NCBI RefSeq assembly: GCF_022682495.2
Contig: NC_071389.1
Location: forward strand, 11,275,199 to 11,339,198
Direction of reading: 5' to 3'
Source: Desmodus rotundus
Taxonomy: Eukaryota > Chordata > Mammalia > Chiroptera > Phyllostomidae
DNA: 64,000 bases
A program made the position numbers and the translations under genes. The first letter of the stretch is position 1, and the number at the start of each line of letters is the position of its first letter. Positions 42,575 to 52,900 of this stretch are shown in pieces. Under the pieces are notes generated by a model. The model had not been told where the DNA came from, made no database searches, and was given only the letters and a program-made list of their open reading frames with translations.

Positions 42575-44405
42575 ACTCATTCATCCCTCCCCATTTCCAT
42601 ACTCCCTGAACCCCTGACAACCACTGACCTTTTTACCATCTCTATAGTTTTGCCTTTTCCAGAATGACCTGTAGCTGTAATCATATAGTAAGCAGCCTTT
42701 CATGATCCATTTTGAGGTCATTTTTGTGAAAGGCATAATGTCTGTATCTAGAAAGACCTCTTTCACTCTGCAACATGCATTGAAGCTTCCTCCACGTCTT
42801 TTTGTGGCTTCATAGCTCATTTCCTTTCAGCCTGAATGATAATCCACTGCCTGGATGCACCGCTGCTTGTGTCTCCAGTCTCCTGTTGAAGGACCTCTTG
42901 GTTGCTTCCGGTATTTGGCGATTATGAACAAAGCTGCTAATATAAACCTCCATGTGCAGGCTTTTGTGTGGATATGAGTTTTCAACTCATTCAGGTAAAT
43001 ACAAATGCGACCGGAGGAATGCAATTGCTGAGTCTTACAGTAACAGCATGTTCTGCTTCATAAGAAACTGCTAAACTGTCTTCCAAATTAGCTGTGACAT
43101 TTCGAATTCCCATTAGCAATGAATGGGGATTTCCTGCTGCTTCACACCCAGCACTAGTGTCATCAGTGTTTTGGATTTTAGCCCTTTTAATAGGTGCAGG
43201 GTGGTGTCTCATTGTGGCTTTAATTTGCAATTCCCTAACGACATATGATACTGAGTTTTCCACACGCTTATTTGCTATGTGTTTATCTTCTTTGGTGAGG
43301 TATCTGTCCAGATCTTTTGCCCACTTTTTAATTGGGTGGCTTCTTTTCTGACTGTCGAGCTTTAAGTGTTCCTTGTATGTTTTGGTACAGTTCTTTATCA
43401 AATATGTGTTTTGAAAATATTTTCTCCCAGCCTGTGGCTTATCTTTTCATTCTCTTAACTGTGTATTTCACAGAGAGAGTTTTAGTTTAAATGAAAAGCT
43501 CCTTATCGATATTTTCTTCCATGGTTTGTGTTTTTGGTGTTGTGTCTAAAACTCACTGACAAAGCCAACGTCACCCAGATTTTCTGCGATGTTGTCTCCT
43601 AGACGTTTTATGTTTTACATTTAGCTTTATGACCCATTTTGAGTTCATTTCTGTGAAAGGCATAACGTCTGTACCTAGACTCATTTTTACTGCATGTAGA
43701 TGTTCAGTGGTTCCAGCACCCTTTGTTGAAAAGACTCTCCTTTCTTTACTAAGTGGCCTTTGTTTCTTTGTAAAAGATCAGTTGCCTCTGTGTGTGAGGA
43801 TCTAATTCTGACCTCTCCATTCTGTCCCATCAACCTATTATTTTTTCATCAATACCACACGATATGATATTGGTGACTGCGCCTTTAAAGTAAGTACTGA
43901 AGCTGGGTAGTGGCAGTCCTCTGACTTTGTTCTCCAACATTGTGTCGGCTACTCCGGGGCTTTTGCCTCCCCGTGTAAACCCAGTTAGCTGAAATTCACA
44001 AAATAAGTTGTGGGGATGTTGATTGGGATTTAATGGAATCTACAGATCCAGCTGGGAAGAAATGACAACTTGACACCGAGCTTTCCAATCCATGAACATG
44101 AATTACCTATGCATTTATTTTGTTCTTTGATTTCTTTCATCAGAGTTTCGCAGTTTTCCTCATGTAGGTCTTGTATACGTTTATTAGATTTTATACCTAA
44201 GTTGTTGTTTTTTTTTCCGGGAGGTGCTTGTGTAAATAGTATTGTGTTTGTTCATTGCTGGTACACAGGAAAGTGACCGGCTCCTGTAACCTCGCTTAGT
44301 CACTCATTGTTCCTGGAGTTGTTGTTGATTCCTTGCAACTTGCTACAGACGACTGTCCGTGATTTTAAGATAATTTTATATCTTCCTTCCCAATCTGTGG
44401 ACATT
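42575..44405 (-). repeat. L1 LINE: ORF2 C-terminal half and 3' UTR
   Basis: On the minus strand this follows L1 ORF2 from a point downstream of the reverse transcriptase core to the 3' UTR. The minus frame at 42,991-43,401 includes residues PIKKWAKDLDRYL and IKATMRHHP, a conserved L1 ORF2 C-terminal stretch. Reversed phrases such as TGTTGAAAAGACTCTCC near 43,723 and GTTTCTTTGTAAAAGATCAG near 43,762 support the order. Many stops and frameshifts: dead copy, truncated at both ends. Confidence 0.92.
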
Positions 44406-44534
44406 ACACCATAAATGCATCATTTCGCTAAAAATAAAAGTTGGGGATACCTTGGAAAGGTACTTGAAGTACTGAGGTGCTGAGGCGCTCTGCTATGAGA
44501 CAAAATATTTTAAGTATATCAATCTCTGTTCCCT

Positions 44535-45215
44535 TGTTCCTCAAAAGTTAATGACCTTACAGAAAACGACAAGTGTTGGCAAGGACGTGAAAAAATTAGA
44601 ACTCTTGTGCACTGCCTGCGGGAATGTAAAATGGTACAGCCACTGTAGAAAACAGTGTGGCGTTTCCTCAAAAAGTTAAAAATCGAATCATCATATGATT
44701 CAGCAATTCCACTTCTGGATATCCACCCGAAAGAATTCAAGGCAGGGTCTCAAAGAGATATGCGCACACCTATGCTCACTGCAGCATTATTCACAGTACC
44801 AAAGACGCGGGAGCAAGCGAGAGGTCCACAGGTGAATACATGGATAAAGAAATGTGGTACAAACATACAGTGGAATGTTACTCACATGCTACAGCCTGGA
44901 TGGACCTTGAGGAAATGATACTAAGTGAAATAAGCCAGTCACAGAAAGACAAATACTGCATCATTCTACTTGTATGAGCTGTCTAGAGTCATCAGGAATC
45001 ACAGAAACAGAAAGTAGAATGGTGGTTGCTAGCAACTGGGGAGGGGGAAATGGGAAATTGTGTAGTGAGTGTAAGTTTTGGTTTTGCAAGATGAAAAGTT
45101 TCTGGAAATCTGTTGCACAACAGTATGAATATACTTAACACTACTGCACTATACACTTACAATGATTAAATAATAAATTTTATGTTGTGTTCTTAATACA
45201 ATTTTTAAAAAGTTA
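44535..45215 (+). repeat. L1 LINE: ORF2 C-terminus and 3' UTR, separate insertion
   Basis: The plus frame 44,655-44,918 (residues WRFLKKLKIE, IPLLDIHPKEF, LTAALFTVPKT) matches the L1 ORF2 end. ATAAGCCAGTCACAGAAAGAC, GAAAGTAGAATGGTGGTTGC and TGTGTAGTGAGTGTAAG continue the 3' UTR. It overlaps in consensus coordinates with the minus copy next to it, so the two are independent insertions or an inversion. Confidence 0.9.
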
Positions 45216-45480
45216 ATGGTCTTTCCATATTGGCCTGGAAAGATGAATTAGAAAGCTCTTCAGGTCCCACCAGACCTTACTAGAAATCTTTCTGTAAGCA
45301 AATACTTAACACACCATGTTATTACTATTTAAATTTTAAATCTTTTAGTCCTAAAGGGGCTCTTTGTAAAAGAAATGATTATTTTGTAGAGAGTGGCCAA
45401 CTTTACCCAATTTGAAAAGTTAAAATTTTGTGTCTTGAGCTTTTTAAAGGGCATCAAAAATGAAAACACATCCTGGGGTT

Positions 45481-45722
45481 AAAAAAGTTTGTTGCCCCGG
45501 CCAGGTAACTTAGTTGGTTAGAACGTTGCCCACGTATGCCAGGGCTGTGGGTTCGATTCCTGGTCAGGGCACATACAAGAAGCAACCAAGGAATGCATGG
45601 ATGGGTGGAACAACAAATCAGTGTCTCTCCCTCTTTCTCTCTCTCTCCCCATCTCCTTCCTCTACCTCTAAAATCAATAAAATTTTTTAAAAATTAAAAA
45701 ATACTTTAAAAAGAAGTTTGTT
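45481..45722 (+). mobile_element. Older bat tRNA SINE subfamily with target-site duplication
   Basis: The insert (45,494-45,709) has GGCCAGGTAACTTAGTTGGTTAGAAC, GTTCGATTCCTGGTCAGGGCACATAC, AGCAACCAAGGAATGC and a CTCTCTCCCCATCTCC...AAATCAATAAAATT end. It differs from the VES copies by having AATCAATAAA and no 'tgcctgggttg' segment. AAAAAAGTTTGTT (45,481) and AAAGAAGTTTGTT (45,710) form the duplication. Confidence 0.85.
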
Positions 45723-45759
45723 TTGTGAGTCCAGACAAAATGCAACTATTCAACTACCA

Positions 45760-46645
45760 TTTACTATGTAAGTAAAGAAGTAGAGCCAGCCATGTGGTCT
45801 AAGCAATCAGTTTGTTTTCCGTCTTAAAGGCGCTATCAGTTATATAGCAAAAGCGCCAACCAGGAAACTCAGAACAAGATTTTCAGCGCGCCCCGAACAT
45901 CTGCTCACAGCTTTCAGCAGTCTGCGTTTGGGCGGCTTTTGTTCTAATTTGCCTCTGACTCCACCAACTTATTTTCTCCCCTAATTTTAATTTAGCCCCA
46001 GCTTCGCCACTTAAAAAAAAAAAAATCTTCTGCACAGCACACATTTAGTAAATCCTCTTTGGAACATAGGAAGGTATATAAATAAATGAAACACAAGTGA
46101 GTAATGTGAACGGAGCACCTTACAGATCTGCTCTTACATTGTCACGAATTTCTAAACATCATCTAATCCATTACTTCCGAAGACAAATAAAACTCTAGGG
46201 CCAAGTAACATTCATCTTGTGAAGCACGAGGAAGCAGCAAAGCATTAAGGGTGAACTCTTCAACTAATGTATTTCATATCTCTTTGTAAACAGGAAACAC
46301 GCAGCTCTAACAGCCAAGCGGCTGATGGGGGAGGAGGCGGAGAGGAGGGCTGGGTCTGTGAATGAACTGGAGCTGGGGGCAGCCATTGTTCACTGCACCC
46401 CTGATTGAAGAAACCTGCAACCTTCTAAGACAGAGATAGGAAGTGAAAACTATGCAGCAAGGAAACTCCTAAACTCACAGATGGATCGTAAATCAAGATG
46501 ACATTAATGACTTCTGTTGGTTGTAATTTGCTTTGAGCGTTTCTGCAGCGGTGGGAATGGGGGTCTTGGAGCTACCCGCACTCTCCCTTCTAGTTTTCTT
46601 TCCTAAGAGCCATGACAGACTTGAGTGAAATTGAGCGAGTGCTCA
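45760..46645. other. Repeat-poor unassigned sequence
   Basis: No gene or element recognised. An imperfect hairpin GGCGCT...AGCGCC lies around 45,830-45,858 and CpGs are locally more frequent (CAGCGCGCCCCG near 45,885). 46,320-46,380 is G-rich. Confidence 0.35.
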
Positions 46646-46647
46646 TC

Positions 46648-46712
46648 AATTAGGGCTCTTGGTTACAAGCCACAAAAGCTAACTCTACCTCCAGCAAAAC
46701 CAGAATTCACTA
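46648..46712 (-). repeat. Short LTR end scrap (MaLR-like)
   Basis: ATTAGGGCTCTTGGTTACAAGCCACAAAAGC is the reverse complement of the 'gtttctgtcacttgcaaccaaaagagtcct' style end seen at 47.8-48.2 kb. Confidence 0.5.
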
Positions 46713-46718
46713 GATGGG

Positions 46719-46975
46719 TGTTATGGACAGAAGGTGTCCACTCCACAGATTCCTCTGTTGAAGCCCGCCGTGTGATGGGGCCTTCGAGAGGTAATCAGGG
46801 TTAGATAAGGCCAGGAGGGTGGGACCCTCACAATGGGATAGTGCCTTATAAGAGGAGACACCAGAGAGCTAGCTCTGCGCCCCCTCCCACCCATCACATG
46901 CAAAGAAGAGATCAAGCTAGTACACAGCAACATGGCAGATGTCTACCAGCCAAGCGAAGAGGCCTCAGCAGGAAA
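46719..46975 (+). repeat. MaLR-type LTR, 5' part
   Basis: TGTTATGGACAGAAGG, GTTGAAGCCCGCCGTGTGATGG, GCCTTCGAGAGGTAATCAGGG, AGTGCCTTATAAGAGGAGACACCAGAGAGC and CATGGCAGATGTCTACCAGCC follow the LTR order. It stops before the polyadenylation end. Confidence 0.7.
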
Positions 46976-46984
46976 CTGTGGCAC

Positions 46985-47425
46985 TCCCACTGTGTCTCTG
47001 ATCTTACCTCCTAGCATTCCTCCCTTCACTTACTCTGTTCCAGCCACACCTGCCTCCTGGCTGTCCCTCCAATAATGTAAACATCCTTTTTTTGCCTCAG
47101 GGCCTTTGATCTTGACCTTCCGTCAGCCTAGAACTCCGCTCCCCCAGGGAGTTGCCTGGGTCCATCACTCGGGTTCTTCAATCTTTGCTCAAATGTCTTC
47201 TCAACAGAGAGGTCTTCCTTGACCACCTTTTGACCCTCTATTTCCCCACCCTGCTTCACCTTTCATCACAGCATTCCTCACCCCAGACACGTTCCACATG
47301 TCTGTTTAATCGTTTGGCGTCCGTGTCTCATCTGAGAGATGAACTCCGTGAGGGCTGCCGGATTTCGCTGTGAAGTCTGCCTGAAATGGAGTGGGCGCCC
47401 CGTGAATGATTGAGACGAGGAAGAG
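46985..47425 (+). repeat. L2 LINE 3' end
   Basis: ACTCTGTTCCAGCCACACCTGCCTCC, TTTTTGCCTCAGGGCCTTTG, TTGCTCAAATGTCTTCTCAACAGAGAGG and GAGATGAACTCCGTGAGGGC through CCCCGTGAATGATTGA is a nearly complete L2 3' region on the plus strand. Confidence 0.85.
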
Positions 47426-47470
47426 CCCCGCCCCTGGGAGGGCACTGCTCCACTCAAACCCTGGGAAGCT

Positions 47471-47502
47471 CAGGACCCTGCAGACCCTGCAGGCCCTGCA
47501 GT
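47471..47502 (+). repeat. Three tandem copies of a 9-bp motif
   Basis: ACCCTGCAG ACCCTGCAG GCCCTGCAG. Short GC-rich tandem repeat in otherwise unassigned sequence. Confidence 0.8.
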
Positions 47503-47799
47503 GCGAACCTCTTTTCCCACCATCTGAATGTTGATCTTGAATTCCTTCACTTTAGGAGGACTCTCCAGAGGCTAAAATTAAAAAGCATTGGCCTTTTAAG
47601 CCCCAAAATGCCTTAAGAGCTGGGAAGAGCGTAGTCCCAGAGCAGGGTCAAAAATATTTTCTTTTTCTTGTCCCTATCACCCGGTTTTGTTTTTCTTCAT
47701 AGCGTTTGTCACTGTTTGAACTGGAGCGGAAGCCCCGTCTAGCTACTTGGCTGTTCCTTTATTTTATGTTTGTTCTTTCTCAAACCTTCTCCTTCTGAT

Positions 47800-48235
47800 T
47801 TTCTTTTGGGGACACTGCCGCTCCCTCACTCTCAGTCTATATGACTCAGTGGGCATAACTCTCACCCTGGCTCCGGGAATGGGCATGGGGACCAGGCGTA
47901 TCCTAGTCAGTCTAGTTTATCCCCCTGGCTGCAGGGACTGCTTTGAATATGGCCATGTGACCCCATTCAGACAAAAATAATCAGAACCAATTCAAGTTGA
48001 TGGGACTACTGGGGAAATACAGCATCTTCTTCCTGCAGGTTTTAAGAGAGAACACCTGGAACTGCTGGTGCCACAGCTTGGGAAGAGCCTTTCTGTATAA
48101 AGTTTCACAACAAAGAAAGATGGGTCTTGATACCACTGAGCTCCTGGATTCAGCCATTCCTGATGTCAGCAGACTTTTCAGATACATGTTGCCTAACCCA
48201 GTTTGAGTTGTATGTTACTTGCCACCAAGGGAGCT
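47800..48235 (+). repeat. MaLR-type LTR (MLT1J-like)
   Basis: GGCCATGTGACCCCATTCAGAC, AACCAATTCAAGTTGATGG, ACACCTGGAACTGCTGGTGCC, GAGCTCCTGGATTCAGCCATTCC and CCCAGTTTGAGTTGTATGTTACTTGCCACC match the LTR as I recall it. Solo. Confidence 0.6.
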
Positions 48236-48755
48236 TTCCTCTTTCATTCACTCTTCCCTCTCCACTTACTATACATTCATTCCCTCTGACTTCTCTTCTG
48301 TTAGTAGGAGCTGTATTTCTAGGTCAGACATCAGACTCTGAAATAGGATATAAAAGTCACTTCTTGCTCAAAGCCCAAACAATTAGATGAAGAAGGGGAA
48401 AGGTCAGTCCATTTTCTCCATGTTTTCAAACATTTGGACACTTGTCAACAAGAAGATGGAACTTCTAGCTTTTTATCTGGTAATTTTGGAGCTCTGTTAA
48501 CGCCAAAGGGTCTTATTCTCATGCTCTCCTGAGAACTGTAAGACTTCCTAGCGTTTGACTGAAGTCTTACACCTGAACAGAATAGGGAGAGTGGGGTCCT
48601 GAATACACGTGCCGAAACATTTACCCACCTTCCCCTTAACCTCCTTAAAGGGTGTTGTTATTTTTAGTGCACTGTGACCTATTTTTCCTCGTCAATGTGA
48701 AAAGCACAGAGATAGCTGTATAAAAGCTAGATAGATGTGTATCTAGACTGTATCT
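48236..48755. other. Unassigned non-coding sequence
   Basis: Nothing recognised on either strand. Confidence 0.35.
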
Positions 48756-49628
48756 TCATTATTTTTTATAAATAGTTAACCTTCATCACTTTTTTCTTAC
48801 TGAAGTGCTAAATACCTTATAAAAATAAACCATTACAGAAATATGTGAAGAATAACCTGTAAACTTCCCCACGAGCTTACTCTCTAGAGTGATGTGACTT
48901 ACAGTTTGGTGTGAATTCTAATGTACACCGTTACATGAAGTTCTTAGACACAAATCATACTGACCGTTTGTGGCTTATTTTTTTCTTTTATATACCGTGG
49001 ACAACTCGCTGTGTCTTTATATAGAGTTATCACAATCTATTAAAATGTATCATATTCCATTGTGTGCAGGGCTATGTAGGTTTGAGTTGCTCTGGTTGTA
49101 GAGAAATAGCATAATTCATCTTTCCATTCTCTTTTTAAAAGATTTTGTTTATTTATTTTTGTTTATTTATTTTTAGAGACAGGGGAAGGGAGGGAGAAAG
49201 TGGGAGAGAAACATTGATGTGAGAGAAAAACATCTATTGGTTGCCTCTTATACGCACCCTGACCAGGGACCAAACCTGCAACCCAGGCACGTGCCCTGCC
49301 CAGGAATCGAACCGGCAACCTTTTGGTTTGCGGGATGACACCCAACAAAATGAATGGCCAGAGCTTCAGTCTCTTTTTGCTGGACATTTGGGTTATTAAT
49401 AATCTGTGCTCTAATAAATCACACTATGTTTTAATCTTTCTATGTTCACATGCTTGTATGAGTTTATAGAATGTTTCTAGATGTGGAATTCCTGGGTCAA
49501 AGGGTATGAACATTTAAATTTTAATAACTAATGCATAATTTTCCTCTGCACAGGTTGTACCAGCTTTTACCAATGGTGCATGAGAGTGCTTTGGATAGCA
49601 TACTTTTTTTCCCAAGTAAAAAATTAAG
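48756..49628 (-). repeat. Old L1 (L1ME-like), antisense, split by a SINE
   Basis: Around 49,040 AAAATGTATCATATTCCATTGTGTGC and GGGCTATGTAGGTTTGAG, then after the SINE GGACATTTGGGTTATTAATAATCTGTGC, AATTCCTGGGTCAAAGGGTATG and GGTTGTACCAGC are antisense L1 in continuous order. Confidence 0.7.
49136..49364 (-). mobile_element. VES-type bat SINE, minus strand
   Basis: AAAAGATTTTGTTTATTTATTTTTG (tail doubled), GAAACATTGATGTGAG, CCTGACCAGGGACC, CCTGCAACCCAGGCACGTGCCC, AATCGAACCGGCAACC and TTTGCGGGATGACACCC. Flanks CCATTCTCTTTTT and TCAGTCTCTTTTT fit a target-site duplication. Confidence 0.92.
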
Positions 49629-49973
49629 TGTCAATCTATTCGGGCTGCTATAATAAACTGCCACACACCAGGTGGCTTATAAACAGCAGGAATTCATTTC
49701 TCATAGTCCTGGAGGCTGAGAAGTCCAAGGTCAAGTCTCCAGTAGATCACTGCCGAGTGAGAACCTTCTTCCTAGTTTATAAATGGTCACCGTAACAGAA
49801 GGAGCAAGAGAGCTCTTTGGGGTCTCTTTTAAAAGGGCACTAATTCTATTCATGATGGCTCCACCCTCATGACCTAATCACCTCCCAAAGGCCCCACTCT
49901 TAATGTCATCACCTCAGCAATTGGATTTCAACATAGGAATTTGTGGGGGGACATAAACATTTAGTATATAGCA
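49629..49973 (-). repeat. MaLR-type solo LTR, minus strand, near full length
   Basis: Bounded by TG at 49,629 and CA at 49,973. Contains AACTGCCACACACCAGGTGGC, AATTCATTTCTCATAGTCCTGGAGGCTGAGAAGTCC, AAGAGAGCTCTTTGGGGTC and GACCTAATCACCTCCCAAAGGCCCC. Same LTR group as 46,719-46,975 but reversed. The minus strand has GAAATGAATT where AATAAA is expected, so its polyadenylation signal is mutated. Confidence 0.75.
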
Positions 49974-50675
49974 ATAGGATTGTGCTCCCCCCATTTAGTC
50001 AGTATTAGGAAATGGGTTGCAATGAGCTATTTACTTTCATTGGTTTCATTAGCCAGAGGTAAAACTCAAATTATCTCGGCAAAAAACAGAAACTGAAAAG
50101 TAAAGTCAATGGCTTCAGGCACAGCTAGCTTCAGGGCTCAGGTGATGACGTTGGAACTCATCTGTTTCTCACTGGGTTGGCTTTATTCTTCTGCTTCAGG
50201 TCATGCCCTAAGCAGCTCTCAGTTTTGCCCTTGTAGTGGCAAGGTGGCTGCAGCTGCTCCAGCCCTCATATGCTCTCAGTTCTAAGTTCTGCACACAAAA
50301 GTAAATTTGTTTTCCAGTAGTCTAAGCCATAGTCACTCTTACCAGATCTATCATTGATCCCATAATAGTGGCCCAAGAAATGAGCTGAGCTGGAAAAAAA
50401 GAAGAGAAGAGGAGAGAACTGAGCTGATTAAGGTAGGCCTAGGTGGTTGAGTGCTCCCCATCTGGCAGAACCCAAACCCCCACCACACAGGGACTGAGAA
50501 TAAGGGGAGGGGCAGAGAGCCGAATGGATATCTGAGAATGCCAAGGGGCTGCTGGGGAAATCAAGTTCATCCAGCTCTGTCAGTCACTACTGCCTCCAGT
50601 GCTGTCCTGCAGAAAATCCATTCTTTACCCCACAGCCAGGAAGGGGCCCTCTAAAAGAGAACAAATTTTAGCCTT
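49974..50675. other. Unassigned non-coding sequence
   Basis: Nothing recognised on either strand. Confidence 0.35.
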
Positions 50676-50679
50676 CTTT

Positions 50680-50888
50680 AAGACACCTCAGTGGTTCTTT
50701 CCTTGTTCTCAGGGAAACTTCCACCCTCCTTAACAAGGCCTGGGGGACCTGGCCTCCCCTCTCCACACCAGCCTCATTTCTCCCTACCCCACAGTCCCAG
50801 CATCTCTTAGTAAAGCCATGGCCATGGCTTAGCTGCCTGAGTGGCCTCGTTCTCTCTCCCACTTCTAGGCCTTTGCATAACAGTCCTA
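50680..50888 (+). repeat. L2 LINE fragment
   Basis: CACCTCAGTGGTTCTTTCCTTG, AACAAGGCCTGGGGGACCTGG and CTCCCACTTCTAGGCCTTTGC are L2 phrases on the plus strand. Confidence 0.65.
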
Positions 50889-50889
50889 G

Positions 50890-51100
50890 TGATTTATAAA
50901 GCACTTACTAAGTGGCAGGCCATGTGCTAAGCATTATATGTTTATTATATACCCCGCCTGAGGACTCACAAAAACCCCATGAAAGACAGTAGGGTGTACA
51001 GATAAAAACACACACTCCGGAGTCAGACTGCTGGAGTTCAAAGTCAGGCTCACATATTAATCATGTTTTTATGTTCTGTGTTTTATGACGCTTTGACATT
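50890..51100 (+). repeat. MIR SINE fragments
   Basis: TTTATAAAGCACTTACTAAGTGGCAGGCCATGTGCTAAGC, then a second core GGAGTCAGACTGCTGGAGTTC. Confidence 0.7.
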
Positions 51101-51114
51101 TTAGGGCCCTGCTA

Positions 51115-51600
51115 ATCCTGGAGAGACTGCCTCTTCCAGGGCTAGCTAATTCTCAGAGATAGTAAACAGTTTGCCTGCGAGCCAGCCTTTCATCTGCAAA
51201 CCAAACCACTCAGAGCCCGAACACCCCACGCCTCCTCTACTTAACTCTCACACACCGAGTGGATATCCCTCTGCCCTAAATCACCCAGGGCCAAGTACCA
51301 GACAACCAGGGGTCCCCCCAGAGCCCTGGAGCCTGCTGAAAGTACTCAAACTAAACAACCCTAAACTGTGTACCTTGCCTCTCCCATTCCTTCCCCATGA
51401 AAAGCACAATAAAGTCTTTGGCCCAGGCTTTTTTCTGTCTCCTGACCGGCCCTGGTTCTTTCTCACAGGGCCCTGCATGGCATGGTTTACCCCTCCCCTA
51501 GGAAAGTGCAAGCAATACATTCTCTCAAAGGCAGTTGTCTCCATGTCTGTCATCTTCCTGTATCTGATTAAAATGCAATCTTGGGTACATTTCACAACCA
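51115..51600 (+). repeat. Candidate solo LTR of an endogenous retrovirus
   Basis: The block has a promoter-like left part, a polyadenylation signal in AGCACAATAAAGTC (51,404-51,417) and a 180-bp U5-like right part, the size and order of a class I ERV LTR. No internal retroviral frame follows. It has not been matched to a named family. The frame at 51,171-51,605 (144 codons) lies fully inside it and is not a gene. Confidence 0.4.
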
Positions 51601-51608
51601 CTTAGCCC

Positions 51609-51868
51609 AGTGATTTTCAACCTTTCTCATCTCTTGGCACACATAAACTAATCACTAAAAGTTTGTGGCACACTAAAAAATACATTATGTGCCGATCTGA
51701 CAAAAAATTGTTATTATTTTGATTCATTCGCTCCAGACATCCACTGTTGTGTGCTGCTGTCATTTTTCAATTTGGCACTCTAAGGGAAAAGAGGTCAGCG
51801 CCCCTGACTAAACAGTCGGGTATTGCATGTTTTAAAAATTCTTGCATCACACCTGTTGGAAATTGCTG
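51609..51868. mobile_element. hAT-type MITE, 260 bp
   Basis: Ends CAGTGATTTTCAACC and (reverse complement of the right end) CAGCAATTTCCAACA are imperfect inverted repeats with hAT-like CAG starts. The second phrase GGCACACATAAACTAATC has a partner near the right end. CTTAGC occurs in both flanks (51,601-51,606 and 51,870-51,875), a worn version of an 8-bp target duplication. Non-coding. Confidence 0.65.
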
Positions 51869-52002
51869 GCTTAGCTCTTTGATAGTTATGTGAACTTGGA
51901 CTACATCTCTGCCTTGAGTTCTTTCTATCCAAAATGGAGATGATAATAATACCTACTTAAAGGGAATAGGGAAAAAACAGAGGAAGACTTTAAAATGGAA
52001 AA

Positions 52003-52027
52003 AATGAAAGGAAGGAAGGAAGGAAAC
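52003..52027 (+). repeat. (GGAA)n microsatellite
   Basis: GAAAGGAAGGAAGGAAGGAAAC: four and a half copies of a GGAA unit. Confidence 0.9.
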
Positions 52028-52065
52028 CAAACAGGGTTGACTGCCTGCTGCAACGAAAGCCAAGC

Positions 52066-52900
52066 TCGTGAGACAGGTGTTGGTGAAAGGAAAAAGATCT
52101 AACTTAAGTACCAGTCACCTGAGAAGACCGGGGACTCAGGTCTCAAAGCCCATCTTAATATCTCAGTGCAGGCAGAGGTTTTATTAAGGAGGACGAGGGA
52201 AAGCAGAACAAAGAGATCAAGGGGATGGGATTGAAAGATTCTCTACGTGCAGGTGAGCACAGTCTGTTCTGAAAAGCATCTCAAAACTGGTCAAACTGAA
52301 ACTGGAAAAGTCAGCATTCACGCTGCCTGTCACTACCAGAACAAGTAAGTAGAGACAAGGATTGAGCCTTTATGGATACTTTATTCGGATACCAGCGATC
52401 TGAGAAGACCACAGGTTATGTACCTTAAAAACCATCTTAACATCTCATCTCAAGCCTATATAGAAGGAGATAAAAAGGGTAGGTACGGGATGTGGACAAG
52501 GTTAAGTTGCAGTCCGGCCACACTTTTCCTAGTACTTCTTTATTTGCTGATCAACAATTCTTTATATGTGTCACAGACGTTCCCTCCCTGGAACACACTG
52601 GCTCAGATGCCACCTCCATCCCTACAGACCCCCCGGGGCACAAAGGTTGAGTTGCTCGTCGACCTCCTGGAGTCACGTAGGTCCTGTATTCCAGTTCTTG
52701 GAACGACAGCTCGTCCTGAGGATATTGACCGGCTTCATCAGTTTTGCAGTTATTTGTAATCACTTCAGCATCCTTTTCTGACTGTAAATGATAGTACTTT
52801 CAGTTTTCCTTTCTCGTTTTTCAATTTTCCTTTTAGCCACCCGTAACATCATACTGGTTCCCTCGTTACTTAATGAGCTCAGTAAAGTCTTTAATAATGT
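52066..52900 (-). repeat. Candidate ERV LTR remnant with internally duplicated R/U5-like block
   Basis: Two related blocks (52,105-52,190 and 52,390-52,475) share CCAG.CACCTGAGAAGACC, then CATCTTAA.ATCTCA, about 285 bp apart. On the minus strand each is preceded or accompanied by AATAAA (near 52,385 and 52,180) and one by a TATAAAG near 52,560, as in LTRs. Between them is GAAAGCAGAACAAAGAGATC. I cannot name the family. The frames at 52,418-52,759 (plus) and 52,551-52,763 (minus) have no recognisable domain. Confidence 0.35.

Noticed and set aside
51171..51605. 144-codon plus frame
   Set aside because: Contained in the LTR-like block and crosses its polyadenylation signal.
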